The notes under the pieces were generated by a model. That model saw nothing but the letters and a program-made list of their open reading frames with translations. It searched no databases and was not told the origin of the DNA. 64,000 nt of DNA from Vallitalea pronyensis (lineage in GTDB: Bacteria; Bacillota; Clostridia; Lachnospirales; Vallitaleaceae), in the NCBI RefSeq assembly GCF_018141445.1, contig NZ_CP058650.1, positions 1 to 64,000 on the forward strand, given 5' to 3'. This document shows, in pieces, positions 9,027 to 18,085 of this stretch; position 1 is the stretch's first letter; every line of letters begins with the position of its first letter. Made by a program: the position numbers and the translations under genes.

Positions 9027-9503
9027 ATGAAAGTAAAACAAGATTATAAAAAGCAAGCCATAAATAAAGTGAACCAAGAAATTGAGGAATATAGACAACA
9101 ACAGAAGAAAAAAACAGTTGAAATAGTCTATAAGCTAATGACACAGCATATGTTTACAGAAGCAACAGCTCACTATTCGCTTGATCTCATTAAGAAAAGT
9201 GAAAGAATTGCACGATTAGTCCTGGAAAAAGAAGCGAACACAGTGGATTGTGCAAAAGCTGTTATAGCTGTAGCTAGAAAAACCGGTTCGCTAGGTGCCA
9301 TGCAATTAGAGCACTTTTACAACGCTATATGGGACTATTACAAAATAGATCATAAAGAAGTAAAAGAGCTTGAAAGAATTGAAGCACTAAAACGAGAAGA
9401 AGCACGTAAAAAAAGGCTTGCTAATGCTGCAAAAAGGAAAAAATCAAGTACAGCAACTCAACCCGAAAACAAAGCTGATAATAAACAGTTATCATTGTTT
9501 TAA
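9027..9503 (+). CDS. PcfK-like protein
   Basis: A 158-residue, strongly helical and charged protein. The middle segment (TEATAHYSLDLIKKSERIAR) and the domain around residues 35-115 match my recollection of PcfK-like proteins, which pair with PcfJ on enterococcal pCF10-type and many other conjugative elements. The C-terminus is lysine-rich and ends in a short hydrophobic QLSLF. AGGAGG lies six bases before the ATG at 9027. It sits 13 bases ahead of the pcfJ-like gene, supporting a working pair. Their molecular role is not established. Confidence 0.7.
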   Translation: MKVKQDYKKQAINKVNQEIEEYRQQQKKKTVEIVYKLMTQHMFTEATAHYSLDLIKKSERIARLVLEKEANTVDCAKAVIAVARKTGSLGAMQLEHFYNAIWDYYKIDHKEVKELERIEALKREEARKKRLANAAKRKKSSTATQPENKADNKQLSLF

Positions 9504-9516
9504 GGGGGGCTGCCGT

Positions 9517-11460
9517 ATGAAGAAAAAGAATTTTTCCTTAGAAGTAGAAGAAATTAAATGGACAGCTCAATATGACCATATCATTAAGTGGACAATAATT
9601 GAGGATGATGTTCTTCAGATAACCGTTTATTCATGTAAGAAGAAAAGAGTCTTATATCGTCTATTTGCTAATCAAAAAGAATACATTACCTATAAGTTTA
9701 ATACTCAAAAATGGTCCAAGGCAATGTTAAGGAACTTAGTAACTAGGGATTGGCATAAAATAAGCAAATATAAAGTAGAACCTTGTTTGGAGAAGCATAC
9801 GTATCAACGGATATTAGGTAATAAAGAAGATGATATCCTTAAAGCCATATATGCCTATCAAAAACAACTAAAAATGAATGAATATCATAAGCTTAGAAGT
9901 AAGATTGATAACATGTTTGACCAATTAAAGCCCTTACCAGATAACCTTAATGAATGGGTTATTGATAAAGTCTTTAAGGATTCAAATTATATGATTTATC
10001 AAAAGAAAGGTTCTAGGATATTCGGACATTGCACACGATGTAAAAAAGACACCATATTAAAAAAAGTCAAACACAATAAAAGAGTTATTTGTCCTGAGTG
10101 TCAAACAGATGTTACTGCTTTATCTAAAGGTCTTTGGATGAGAATTCATGATGTGAGTGATACAAAATATTTTAATGTGATTAATAATACATCAAACGGA
10201 TTAGTTATACGTGTATTCTGTGCGACTAAGGATGAAACATATAAAAAGCAAAGTTTTAAGACACGGGAAACATCAAGATTTTTATTGAGAGAAAGACAAC
10301 TGCCTATAGGGTACCGCAAATGTGATAAAACATTTAGAAGTGGATATCATTACTGGTCATATGGCTGTGACTGGCATGAAAGAAAAGACAGTGTATATGA
10401 TGAATCGTCTTACCTCTATACAGATAATCTTGATAAGGAACTAAACAGCAGGTATCAATATTGTGGTATAAAAAAATATGCTGAAGGTGTTGGTACCATT
10501 GATGTGATGCGGTATTTGTATAATTATCAAAGCAAACCTTTACTTGAACAACTTGCCAAAGGAAAATTTTTTGCCTTAATCACTGACATTATATTGTATC
10601 AATCCTATTACGGTCTATTTCAGTCTTTAGATATGGGTATTGATTTCAAGGCATCAACCTTGCAGCAAGCACTTGGACTAAATAAGGATCAAGTAAAAGT
10701 CATTCAACGTGCTAACGTTGATATAAACTTGATAAAACTATATAAATATTCTATTTCCCTTGGTCAGGAATTGAATGCAAATGAATTAATCTACTTGCAG
10801 GAAAAACAAGGGAGTGATTATTTCTATAGCCCTTATTATCCCTATGAACAAGTAGAAGAGTTAACACAACAACCAGATGTAATAAGCAATCGAAAACATG
10901 CTTATGTGACATTAAAAAAATTAATAATGTATAAGCAAAAACAAGAAGCACTAGGGCATGGTCGTAATTTTTATAATAATTATTTAGATTATCTAAAAGA
11001 ATGTAAAATACTTCAATATAATTTAAGAAGTAAAACAAGACTATACCCAAAAGATTTATTGGAAGCTCATCAAAAAACATCAGCATTAATTAGTATAAAG
11101 AAAGATGAGAAAATTAATAAAAAAATAATCCAGTTAAATAATTCATTGGCACCTATTTACGAAGAGGAATATCAAGGGTATTGTTTTATAATGCCAAAAG
11201 GAATTGATGATTTCTTCAAGGAAAGTGATCAATTGAAACACTGTGTTAAAAATTATGCTGAAAGGATGGCAAATGAAACAACTACGATTGTTTTCATGAG
11301 AAAAAAGGGTGAAGAAAATAAGCCGCTATATACCATTGAATACAAAAAGAGGCGTATACAACAAATCCAAGGATTTCAACACTCAACTCCGCCTGAAGGT
11401 ATAAAAAAAATTGCTGATGTATGGGCTAAAAATATTGAGAAAAAGTTACTTGTAACATAG
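9517..11460 (+). CDS. PcfJ-like protein
   Basis: A 647-residue protein. A CxxC...CxxC zinc ribbon (HCTRCKKD and CPECQTDV) lies near residues 170-195. The C-terminal block around residues 565-640 has the family hallmark, a LKHCVKNYAERM segment followed by a TTIVFMRKK strand and YTIEYKKRRIQQIQG. PcfJ proteins occur beside PcfK on Gram-positive conjugative elements; their biochemical function is unclear. GGGGGG supports the ATG at 9517. A perfect terminator follows, so the transcript ends here. Confidence 0.8.
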   Translation: MKKKNFSLEVEEIKWTAQYDHIIKWTIIEDDVLQITVYSCKKKRVLYRLFANQKEYITYKFNTQKWSKAMLRNLVTRDWHKISKYKVEPCLEKHTYQRILGNKEDDILKAIYAYQKQLKMNEYHKLRSKIDNMFDQLKPLPDNLNEWVIDKVFKDSNYMIYQKKGSRIFGHCTRCKKDTILKKVKHNKRVICPECQTDVTALSKGLWMRIHDVSDTKYFNVINNTSNGLVIRVFCATKDETYKKQSFKTRETSRFLLRERQLPIGYRKCDKTFRSGYHYWSYGCDWHERKDSVYDESSYLYTDNLDKELNSRYQYCGIKKYAEGVGTIDVMRYLYNYQSKPLLEQLAKGKFFALITDIILYQSYYGLFQSLDMGIDFKASTLQQALGLNKDQVKVIQRANVDINLIKLYKYSISLGQELNANELIYLQEKQGSDYFYSPYYPYEQVEELTQQPDVISNRKHAYVTLKKLIMYKQKQEALGHGRNFYNNYLDYLKECKILQYNLRSKTRLYPKDLLEAHQKTSALISIKKDEKINKKIIQLNNSLAPIYEEEYQGYCFIMPKGIDDFFKESDQLKHCVKNYAERMANETTTIVFMRKKGEENKPLYTIEYKKRRIQQIQGFQHSTPPEGIKKIADVWAKNIEKKLLVT

Positions 11461-11471
11461 AAGGATTAAAT

Positions 11472-11506
11472 AAAAAGAAGATAGGTGAAAAACCTATCTT
11501 CTTTTT
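11472..11506 (+). terminator. Intrinsic terminator after pcfJ-like gene
   Basis: A 14-bp perfect stem (AAAAAGAAGATAGG with its complement), 7-base loop, stem ending in T5. Confidence 0.9.
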
Positions 11507-11549
11507 AAACTAAATTAACTGGTATTAAAAATAGTATATACTAACTAAT

Positions 11550-11588
11550 AAAAGCATTTAAACTAATTAAATTAGTATAAATGCTTTT
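11550..11588. promoter_or_regulatory. 39-bp palindrome with TTAGTAT core (TubR-site-like)
   Basis: AAAAGCATTTA arms flank ACTAATTAAATTAGTAT; the whole is palindromic with one mismatched pair. The core is the same as the palindromes upstream of tubR at 18265-18385, suggesting a TubR site 6.7 kb away. It may also end the minus-strand methyltransferase transcript. A second short TAGTATATACTA palindrome lies just before it. Confidence 0.55.
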
Positions 11589-11639
11589 CTACTTGCATCC
11601 TGAATAAATCTAGTTTGGAGGCATAATTTTTGGAACTTC

Positions 11640-12701
11640 TTAATTAGCTGCATAAATCAGCTTGTAGAACCCTCTTCTAACACGAACAAAATCATTGTTT
11701 TCAGAGATGGTTGCACGTATACGGTCCTTAAAATGAGAATTATTTTTTGCCTTTTTGGTATTGGCTAATACTTCATTTAAAGAATTTAAAGATGCAGATC
11801 CACCTAAGTATTCAAAAGTATCTTTTATTAGTTGGTACCAAGTGACATTAGATGACTTTCTAATATCAACAACAGCATGTTTAGTACATGAAAAGTGTAC
11901 AATAAAAGGTTTTTCTTTCATAAATACCATTACATACTCGGTAACTATAGGTATAAAAGGTTTTTTATATGTTTTATTATCAGAGGAACAATTATACTGT
12001 GCCTTAACAATAAAGCTTTCCAGTTTACCTAATTTGGCCATATCATTCTGAATGCTATAAAACTTACCATTCTTCCTAACATCACCAACTGTAACTATCA
12101 ATCGTCCGCCTTTTCTTAAAGAAAGGTATAGCTTTTGATTAGCAACGTTTAACTTATGAATGAATTCATCGTAACTATTACAACGGCTTAAATCGTCGGG
12201 ATGAGGATGATGACCCCATACATTACCACTATAAGTGATTGCATTATAATATGGTGGATGTACATGAATGATATCCGCTGATTCAGGAAGTTCATCTACA
12301 ACAGCATTCCAACCCCCTATGCCATGTTGATAGTTTGGATTAAGGTCATAACTGCTACAAGAGATATCTAGCCGATTACAAAGCAATTTTAGTGAGCCAG
12401 AACCAGCCATAGCATCAATTACTTTAACATCTGAGTTCTCATTGTAGTATTTCTTATAGTCAATAATAAACTTTAAAAGTGCTTCCGTAACCTTTGGAGA
12501 TAAATTACCTTTCCATTTAGAGCTGCCTTCATTACCTCTCTGCGGAAATGCAATAAATGAAGTCAATGATTTACCAACTCTATTGGTTAAAGGCTTGACT
12601 CCTTCCTCACGTAAAAACTGAGAAGTTTTTTCTTTACCAAACTTATTAATTAGATATGAATTCATGGTGTCAATTTCTGTTTTACTTAAATTGTTATACA
12701 T
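11640..12701 (-). CDS. DNA methyltransferase with HPPYY motif
   Basis: A 353-residue protein. Motif I for AdoMet binding is VIDAMAGSGSLKLL near residue 92, and the catalytic motif is HPPYYNAI near residue 145, an N4-cytosine/N6-adenine type (D/N/H)PPY box with His in the first position. The C-terminal third may recognise DNA. AGGAGG six bases ahead supports ATG 12701, thirteen codons inside the longer frame. No restriction endonuclease gene adjoins it, so it looks like an orphan methylase that could mask the element's DNA or mark replication. Confidence 0.75.
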   Translation of the reverse strand: MYNNLSKTEIDTMNSYLINKFGKEKTSQFLREEGVKPLTNRVGKSLTSFIAFPQRGNEGSSKWKGNLSPKVTEALLKFIIDYKKYYNENSDVKVIDAMAGSGSLKLLCNRLDISCSSYDLNPNYQHGIGGWNAVVDELPESADIIHVHPPYYNAITYSGNVWGHHPHPDDLSRCNSYDEFIHKLNVANQKLYLSLRKGGRLIVTVGDVRKNGKFYSIQNDMAKLGKLESFIVKAQYNCSSDNKTYKKPFIPIVTEYVMVFMKEKPFIVHFSCTKHAVVDIRKSSNVTWYQLIKDTFEYLGGSASLNSLNEVLANTKKAKNNSHFKDRIRATISENNDFVRVRRGFYKLIYAAN

Positions 12702-12855
12702 TGTAATACCTCCTAAAATGTAGTTGTATGACTTACTCAATATATTTGAGTTGTAAAACTTTCACTGTATAAAACAGTGTAAAAAGACTTACATGATAAG
12801 AGATATTGTTATCTACATTATATAATGATCCACTAAATAAGTAAAACTTTTTTTA

Positions 12856-12884
12856 TTGCGCGAATTGGGAAATTATAGTATATT
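12856..12884 (+). promoter_or_regulatory. Promoter of the 12.9-13.9 kb non-coding unit
   Basis: TTGCGC and TATATT with a 17-bp spacer. Transcription would start near 12891, immediately before the first GTTTA-hairpin module. Confidence 0.6.
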
Positions 12885-13077
12885 TAAGAGGTAAAGTTTA
12901 TATACCTTATTTTTAAGGAAACGTTTATATACCTTATTTTAAGGAAATGTTTATTTACCCTTTAAAGGGGAACGTATAAGACTTTATGAGTTTAAGATCT
13001 GTGCCAGGAGCATAGAAAGTTTAAGAAAGGAGATGTTTAGAATCTGGGTTCATGAGTCCAGAAAAGTTTAGTTTTAA

Positions 13078-13612
13078 ACGTCAAAATGACGTATGGCCAT
13101 CAAAGATGGTTCGGGGTGTCTAAAGATTAGGCAATACCCACAAGGATATTTAGTCATAGCTTACGTTTGAGCTAATCAAGCGAAAACACCAAAATGGTGT
13201 ATGGCCATCAAAGATGGTCCAGGGTGTCTAAAGATTAGACGATACCCACAAGGATATTTAGTCATAGCTTACGTTTGAGCTGATCAAACGAAAACACCAA
13301 AATGGTGTATGGCCATCAAAGATGGTCTAGGGTGTCTAAAGATTAGACGATACCCACAAGGATATTTAGTCATAGCTTACGTTTGAGCTAATCAAGCGAA
13401 AACACCAAAATGGTGTATGGCCATCAAAGATGGTCCAGGGTGTCTAAAGATTAGACGATACCCACAAGGATATTTAGTCATAGCTTACGTTTGGGCTAAT
13501 CAAGCGAAAACACCAAAATGGTGTATGGCCATCAAAGATGGTCCAGGGTGTCTAAAGATTAGACGATACCCACACAAAATTTATACCGCTTACATTTGAG
13601 TGTTATCAAGTG
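13078..13612 (+). repeat. Tandem array of five 108-bp structured units
   Basis: The hairpin H1 begins at 13078, 13186, 13294, 13402 and 13510, exactly 108 bp apart. Each unit has H1 (ACACCA-AAA-TGGTGT), H2 (GGCCATC-AAA-GATGGTC), H3 (GGGT-GTCTAA-AGA-TTAGAC with ACCC closing) and H4 (CGTTTGA / TCAAACG). In unit 1, H1 reads ACGTCA-AAA-TGACGT, two compensatory pair changes; the last H4 reads CATTTGA / TCAAGTG, one compensatory change plus a wobble. The last unit is degenerate. Confidence 0.9.
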
Positions 13613-13755
13613 AAAAAAACACTTTCAGTTTTTTGAACTACGATAGTAGCCTTGTTATTAAAGGGGTGTTTAGCCACCGTTATACCAAAGGTATAACATC
13701 AGTTAAACTAGAAATGGTGGCATCTAGTGTTGAACAAAAACACTTACATAGAATA

Positions 13756-13860
13756 TAGCTGGGCGTCGTTCTGTCTCTGTCTCGTCCAACGGCAAAAAAA
13801 ATTGCGGAGCACCTTTTTTTTAACAAGGGCGTAAGACAGAGACAGAGCGACGCGTAGCTA
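13756..13860. other. Large inverted repeat upstream of the recombinase
   Basis: A 20-bp arm (13763-13782) is repeated in inverse at 13834-13853 with one G-T pair; TAGCT/AGCTA extend it outward. The loop of about 50 bases contains an A8 and a T8 run that can themselves pair. It lies 120 bp before the tyrosine recombinase gene, so attachment site, transfer origin and RNA 3' structure are all possible. Confidence 0.7.
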
Positions 13861-13981
13861 GTGACTGTCTTGAATATGGGTAGTCTAGGCGATATAAGAA
13901 AAGAAAAGGAACAAAAACGTATACTTAATTTTAGTATCGTTTATTAAGTATATGCTTTTACGTGAATGAAAAAAAATATAT

Positions 13982-14962
13982 TTGGAAAGGGTGTTTGATA
14001 TAAAATATAATTGGAAAAAAACAGGACATGGAGCTACAGATAATTTAGGAAAACAACTTGAAAAAATTGCTAAAAGGATGAATCAAAATCAGTTTAAGAC
14101 ACGTTATAGGTATATGGAATCCAATACTCGGTTTATTAAATTTGTGGCCAAAGAGTTTAAGCTAAGAAAATTAGCTAATATGCAGGATAAGCACTTAAAA
14201 GCATATGTAGATCATATGCGACTAAAGGGAAATTCTGATAAGTATATAAAAACCGAACTTTCAGGGATTCGGTTTATACATAATAGTATTGACAATACGA
14301 AGTATGAGTTATCCGACGCTAGAAATTTTAGTCAAGAGGTAGCGTTAGCATTTACTCGTGATGGCCGAGCGGATCGGGCTTGGACTGAGAAAGAATATCA
14401 AGGTTTTAAAAACTTGGCCATTGAGAAACATCATGAAGAAATTGCTAAAGTGTTTGAAGGTATTCGACATACTGGTATGCGTATAGATGAAATTGTTAGC
14501 TTAAAGTATCAAGAAGTTCATAATGCTTTAAGAGATGGATATTTACATCTAACCAATACAAAAGGTGGCGTACCAAGAAACGTACCATTAACTGAAGGGG
14601 CAAGGTCTATATTTGCAAATGTCTTGATGGATAAACAACCTGGTGCTTATGTTTTTACTCCGGCAAAGTATGTACAGACTAGAACGATTCATAAATTTAA
14701 AAAGCAGATACAAAATTTCATATATAACCATCGGGACAAAATTCAAGATAAGGATAGAACCCAGTCTGGCCATAACTTAAAAAAGGAAGACAGAGGCGCA
14801 TTAACGCCTCATGGGTTAAGACATATGTTTGCTAGAGAAGAGTATATGAATAAGAGAGGCACTGGTGTTAGCAAATTTAAAGCAAGATTAGAAGTTGCTA
14901 ACATGTTAGGTCATGGAAGAGATTCCGTTACATTTATTTATCTAGGAGGAATAAAAGAATGA
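13982..14962 (+). CDS. Tyrosine recombinase (integrase family)
   Basis: A 326-residue phage-integrase-type recombinase. The catalytic residues can be placed: Arg in HTGMRIDEI near residue 167, Lys in TKGGVPR near 191, HGLRH near 277, His in LGHGR near 311 and the nucleophilic Tyr in FIYLGG near 320, only six residues from the end. The N-terminal 120 residues form the helical core-binding domain. The start is uncertain: TTG 13982 or GTG 13991, both crowded by a GGAAAGG sequence. It overlaps the next gene by four bases. It could resolve plasmid dimers or integrate the element. Confidence 0.85.
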   Translation: MERVFDIKYNWKKTGHGATDNLGKQLEKIAKRMNQNQFKTRYRYMESNTRFIKFVAKEFKLRKLANMQDKHLKAYVDHMRLKGNSDKYIKTELSGIRFIHNSIDNTKYELSDARNFSQEVALAFTRDGRADRAWTEKEYQGFKNLAIEKHHEEIAKVFEGIRHTGMRIDEIVSLKYQEVHNALRDGYLHLTNTKGGVPRNVPLTEGARSIFANVLMDKQPGAYVFTPAKYVQTRTIHKFKKQIQNFIYNHRDKIQDKDRTQSGHNLKKEDRGALTPHGLRHMFAREEYMNKRGTGVSKFKARLEVANMLGHGRDSVTFIYLGGIKE

Positions 14963-15600
14963 TAAGAGGATCAAAGTTTGAAATAGAACATGTTTTCAGA
15001 GGTGCTATTTTTGACCACGAGCAAATCTACAAGGTGAAAAAAATATGTGAAACACTCGGAAAATATATGTTTCTGGACCGGACTCTTTTGGAAGAAAGGG
15101 CAGGAGAAAAAATTGGATTATCCTACTTGACCAGGTGTATAAAACATAATATTATTGCTCAACTGAAACATGAGGGATATGAAGGTGGCAGCAAGGATAT
15201 TTACTATTACCAGTTAGATGTAGGGGGCTATAATTTGCTCCAGAGGGCAGGCATAAGACACAATGAAATGAATATATTAGCAGACCATGAAGTAAAAAGT
15301 CGTATATTAACCTTTAATTATTTTATAAGAGATAACGATTTAGACGTTGATCAGGATTATATTCAACCCATAACCCATGTTTTTTATTTTTGTATAGATG
15401 GTCTTATTTGTTATTATCCGGATAAAATAACCGAACCTACCATCATTAAAATACTACAGCGTATGTTTACTCGTGAAAAAGATGGCACAATTGTCGTTCC
15501 AAGTTTTGAAGAAATTAGTGACCGTTTTAGCTTTAGGGAGATTGATATGGCGTTAATTGATGTTGGGAAAAAGTCTAGGACAACTAAAGAAAAAGAGTAG
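14959..15600 (+). CDS. Winged-helix-like protein beside the coupling ATPase
   Basis: A 213-residue protein whose first 100 residues look like a winged-helix domain of the replication-relaxation kind often found next to TraG/VirD4 genes; a recognition helix around LSYLTRCIKHN is plausible. The second half has no motif I know. AGGAGG precedes the ATG, which overlaps the integrase stop. A weakly similar helix-turn-helix product lies in the transfer operon at 27606-28106. A role in processing DNA for transfer is inferred from position. Confidence 0.55.
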   Translation: MIRGSKFEIEHVFRGAIFDHEQIYKVKKICETLGKYMFLDRTLLEERAGEKIGLSYLTRCIKHNIIAQLKHEGYEGGSKDIYYYQLDVGGYNLLQRAGIRHNEMNILADHEVKSRILTFNYFIRDNDLDVDQDYIQPITHVFYFCIDGLICYYPDKITEPTIIKILQRMFTREKDGTIVVPSFEEISDRFSFREIDMALIDVGKKSRTTKEKE

Positions 15601-15611
15601 GAGGAAAGCTA

Positions 15612-17642
15612 TTGAAAAAAGTTATATACATACTTGGTGGAATATTAAGTATTGCAATAGTAATTGCTATTATATATATAACGGGTGCTGTTGCCTCAAT
15701 AGAACACAGAGATGTTTCGTTTAAACAACACATTCAGGAATACATGAATAAAGAAGTAGAAATTCAGGATTATATTATACATACAGATCAACTTGTAAAA
15801 AAACTAAAAAGTCCTTTGAAAGTAGCAGCACAAATAAGATATGTTGATTATCGTCTTCTTATTGGCGAACTAATAGTAGTCATATTTATATTAGCTAAAA
15901 TATGGATTTATATAGCCATATTTTCCGATTATATGCTTATGTATTTACAAATGGGTGGGATTGTATTAGATAAGAAAAAGACTTTTGGTGATGCAAAATT
16001 TATTAGTATAGATGAGTTTAAGAAATACATTAAAAAGAGACTCTTAGCTTTACACGATGGTATAGTGTTAGGAAGTCTCAATAATCCTAATGAGGGTAAA
16101 ATTAGAAATTTTAGAAGGCAATTGATAACTATACCCGAAAATAGAAGGTTTAATAAGCATATATTTGTAAATGCATCATCTGGAGATGGTAAATCAACAT
16201 CATTTGTATTAACAAGTGTAATTAATTTGGTTAAAAGTGTTTTTAAGTATAAGCCTAGTTTTCTATTTACTGATCCAAAAGGTGAGCTATATGAGTTACT
16301 TTCAGGGTTTTTAAAGAAAGTTAAGGGTTATACAGTGTATTTATTCAATTTAGTTTCAATGAATAATAGCGATAGATTCAATGTTTTAGATTTTATAGAG
16401 ACACAAGTTGATGTAAAGGTTATTGTAGATACAATCTTGCAAAATACAAGAGTGGACGCTTCAGTCAAAGGCACAAGTGATCCATTTTGGGATGAAGCTG
16501 AAAAAAGTATTATACAAGCTTTAGTGTTATATTATAAGTTCTATTTAAAAGAGTTTATAAATATGGCCATGTTATTTGACTTGATTAATAACTCAACCTA
16601 TGAAGAAATTGATAAAATTTTCATAGATATACCTAATACAGAATCATGTAAGCAAATGTTTAACATTTATAACAAAGCACCAAAAGAATTAAAAGGTAAT
16701 ATATTATTAGGTCTGTGTTCCAGGTTAAGTATATTTACTATGCCAGAGGTAAGAAGGCTTACAGAAAAAACAGATATTAATATTTATGATTTAAAAGATA
16801 AACATACAGCAATATTTGCCGTTATTCCAGACACACATGATAGCTTTAACTTTTTAGCTGCGTTATTCGAAACCATGATTGGTATTAAGGTAGTTGAATA
16901 TACGGACAGAAATAAGCGGAATAAAATGATTAAGAATCGTGAAATATATGCTTTTTTAGATGAGATAGCAAATGTAGGTAAAATACCTGGATTTGAGAAA
17001 TGGATTACGACCTTCAGAAGCAGAAATTTTCATTTAATACCTATATTTCAAGATGTCATTCAACCTAAAAAGCTATTTGGTGATTCATGGCTGACTATAT
17101 ATGGTAACTGTCACACAAAAATCTGTCTAGGGGCAGGAGACCCTGAAACAGCAAAGTTTTATACTGAGCAAATGGGTATACAATCAATAAAAGTAACTAC
17201 AAAAACCAAAGATGCAGGTGTATTCAAAATGCTAAAGAATAAACGTTGGTCCCAAACAGATGATAAGACAAATTTAATGAATGCTGATCAGTTATTAACC
17301 ATGGATATGGATGAGCTAATTGTTATGCGTAGAAGCTGTAAACCCATGAGGTTATATAAATTTTTATGGGAAAATTATAAAGAAGAATATGAGCAGATAG
17401 AAGAGCTAAGCGAGACTATTTATGAATACACTCCTGAATGGAGTCTTATGGAAGCAATTTATACTGGAAAAATTGAAGTGACTGAAAATGAAAATAAAAC
17501 TAACACCATGGGTGAGAATAACGCTGAAACGGAGGAAGAAATTTTCTACATAAATCAAGGTAATGATAAAGGTGAAAGTAATAATGTGGAGTCACAGTTG
17601 GACAAGGTAAATGTATTAGAAAATGGAAGTAATCTTTTATAA
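15612..17642 (+). CDS. VirD4/TraG-type coupling ATPase
   Basis: A 676-residue type IV coupling protein that brings DNA to the transfer channel. Two N-terminal membrane segments (about residues 5-25 and 80-110) are followed by the ATPase: Walker A SSGDGKST near residue 190, the family signature DPKGELYE near 223, and the Walker B region FLDEIANVGKIPGFEKW near 449. A Gln-containing FQD segment follows. The C-terminal 80 residues are acidic and may be a substrate-docking tail. The start is TTG with AGGAGG nine bases upstream. It is unlinked to the VirB4 operon 12 kb away but clearly serves it. Confidence 0.9.
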   Translation: MKKVIYILGGILSIAIVIAIIYITGAVASIEHRDVSFKQHIQEYMNKEVEIQDYIIHTDQLVKKLKSPLKVAAQIRYVDYRLLIGELIVVIFILAKIWIYIAIFSDYMLMYLQMGGIVLDKKKTFGDAKFISIDEFKKYIKKRLLALHDGIVLGSLNNPNEGKIRNFRRQLITIPENRRFNKHIFVNASSGDGKSTSFVLTSVINLVKSVFKYKPSFLFTDPKGELYELLSGFLKKVKGYTVYLFNLVSMNNSDRFNVLDFIETQVDVKVIVDTILQNTRVDASVKGTSDPFWDEAEKSIIQALVLYYKFYLKEFINMAMLFDLINNSTYEEIDKIFIDIPNTESCKQMFNIYNKAPKELKGNILLGLCSRLSIFTMPEVRRLTEKTDINIYDLKDKHTAIFAVIPDTHDSFNFLAALFETMIGIKVVEYTDRNKRNKMIKNREIYAFLDEIANVGKIPGFEKWITTFRSRNFHLIPIFQDVIQPKKLFGDSWLTIYGNCHTKICLGAGDPETAKFYTEQMGIQSIKVTTKTKDAGVFKMLKNKRWSQTDDKTNLMNADQLLTMDMDELIVMRRSCKPMRLYKFLWENYKEEYEQIEELSETIYEYTPEWSLMEAIYTGKIEVTENENKTNTMGENNAETEEEIFYINQGNDKGESNNVESQLDKVNVLENGSNLL

Positions 17643-17651
17643 GAATTTAGA

Positions 17652-17690
17652 AAACTACTATTGCCGGTTAAAAAGCAATAGTAGTTTTTG
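17652..17690 (+). terminator. Intrinsic terminator after the coupling ATPase
   Basis: A 13-bp perfect stem (AAACTACTATTGC and complement) with T5 following. Confidence 0.9.
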
Positions 17691-17699
17691 TTTACATAA

Positions 17700-17750
17700 T
17701 TCTTTATACTGATTTAATTAGTATAATACTAGTTAAATCAGTATAAAGAA
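17700..17750. promoter_or_regulatory. 51-bp palindrome with TTAGTAT core (TubR-site-like)
   Basis: Perfect 18-bp arms (TTCTTTATACTGATTTAA and complement) surround a 15-base centre that is itself palindromic apart from one wobble. The core TTAGTAT/ATACTA matches the sites upstream of tubR 0.5 kb away. Confidence 0.6.
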
Positions 17751-17827
17751 AAAATGGAGGTTATTTTGGTAGTATAAATGTGCTTTTATTATTGTAACGG
17801 AATAATAAAGTTTGACATGGAAATAAA

Positions 17828-17859
17828 AAAGATTGTCGTTTATTTTAACGGCAATCTTT
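17828..17859 (-). terminator. Intrinsic terminator of the minus-strand membrane gene
   Basis: A 13-bp stem with one wobble; on the minus strand it is followed by a T6 run. The stop codon of the gene lies in the hairpin. Confidence 0.8.
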
Positions 17860-18085
17860 TACTGGATAGAACTCCACCTAATAGCGTATGAGGCATTCTA
17901 GGTGTCTTATTATTTTTAGAATTATGTCTTGTTATTAATTCATGTGTCAAAAAGTTTATAGCCATTAGTCCAAATAATGATAATGCCCCAAGGTAAATAT
18001 TTATATTAGCGATATATCCTGAAAAGGCACATATTACTAGGGTAAAAAAGCAAAAATTAACAATAAGCTTTTTATATGTATCCAT
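17840..18085 (-). CDS. Small membrane protein
   Basis: An 81-residue protein with two hydrophobic segments (about residues 8-27 and 31-47) and a basic, proline-containing tail; a typical two-span membrane protein. GGGAG about nine bases upstream supports ATG 18085, inside a longer open frame. It is transcribed against its neighbours, in the gap between the coupling ATPase and the tub locus, and ends in its own terminator. The family is not recognised. Entry exclusion or anchoring would suit the context, but nothing in the sequence shows it. Confidence 0.6.
   Translation of the reverse strand: MDTYKKLIVNFCFFTLVICAFSGYIANINIYLGALSLFGLMAINFLTHELITRHNSKNNKTPRMPHTLLGGVLSSKRLPLK

Larger units (their letters stand above)
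12891..13870 (+). ncRNA. Candidate long structured non-coding RNA
   Basis: About 1 kb with no protein-coding frame of its own. From the promoter it runs through at least five short hairpins separated by GTTTA linkers (12896-13078), then five tandem 108-nt units with conserved hairpins (13078-13612), then a large 20-bp-stem hairpin (13756-13860). Base changes between units preserve pairing, pointing to selection on a folded single strand. It resembles in style the large ornate RNAs known from phages and plasmids, but no class was recognised. Folded single-stranded DNA during transfer is the main alternative. Confidence 0.6.

Noticed and set aside
11755..12051. 98-codon plus-strand frame inside the methyltransferase gene
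   Set aside because: Antisense shadow of a gene with clear methyltransferase motifs.
11640..12701. Complete restriction-modification system
   Set aside because: Only the methyltransferase is present; no endonuclease-like gene lies next to it.
13417..13599. Open frame of 60 codons inside the tandem array
   Set aside because: Because 108 is a multiple of three the frame repeats, but other units carry TGA where this one has TGG, no ribosome site exists, and changes follow hairpin pairing rather than codons.
13078..13612. CRISPR array
   Set aside because: Units are contiguous and almost uniform along their full length, with no short repeat/unique spacer pattern and no cas genes nearby.
13078..13981. 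Integron attC array next to a tyrosine recombinase
   Set aside because: There are no gene cassettes between units, and no R/L-box core sites; the recombinase lacks an obvious integron-type insertion.
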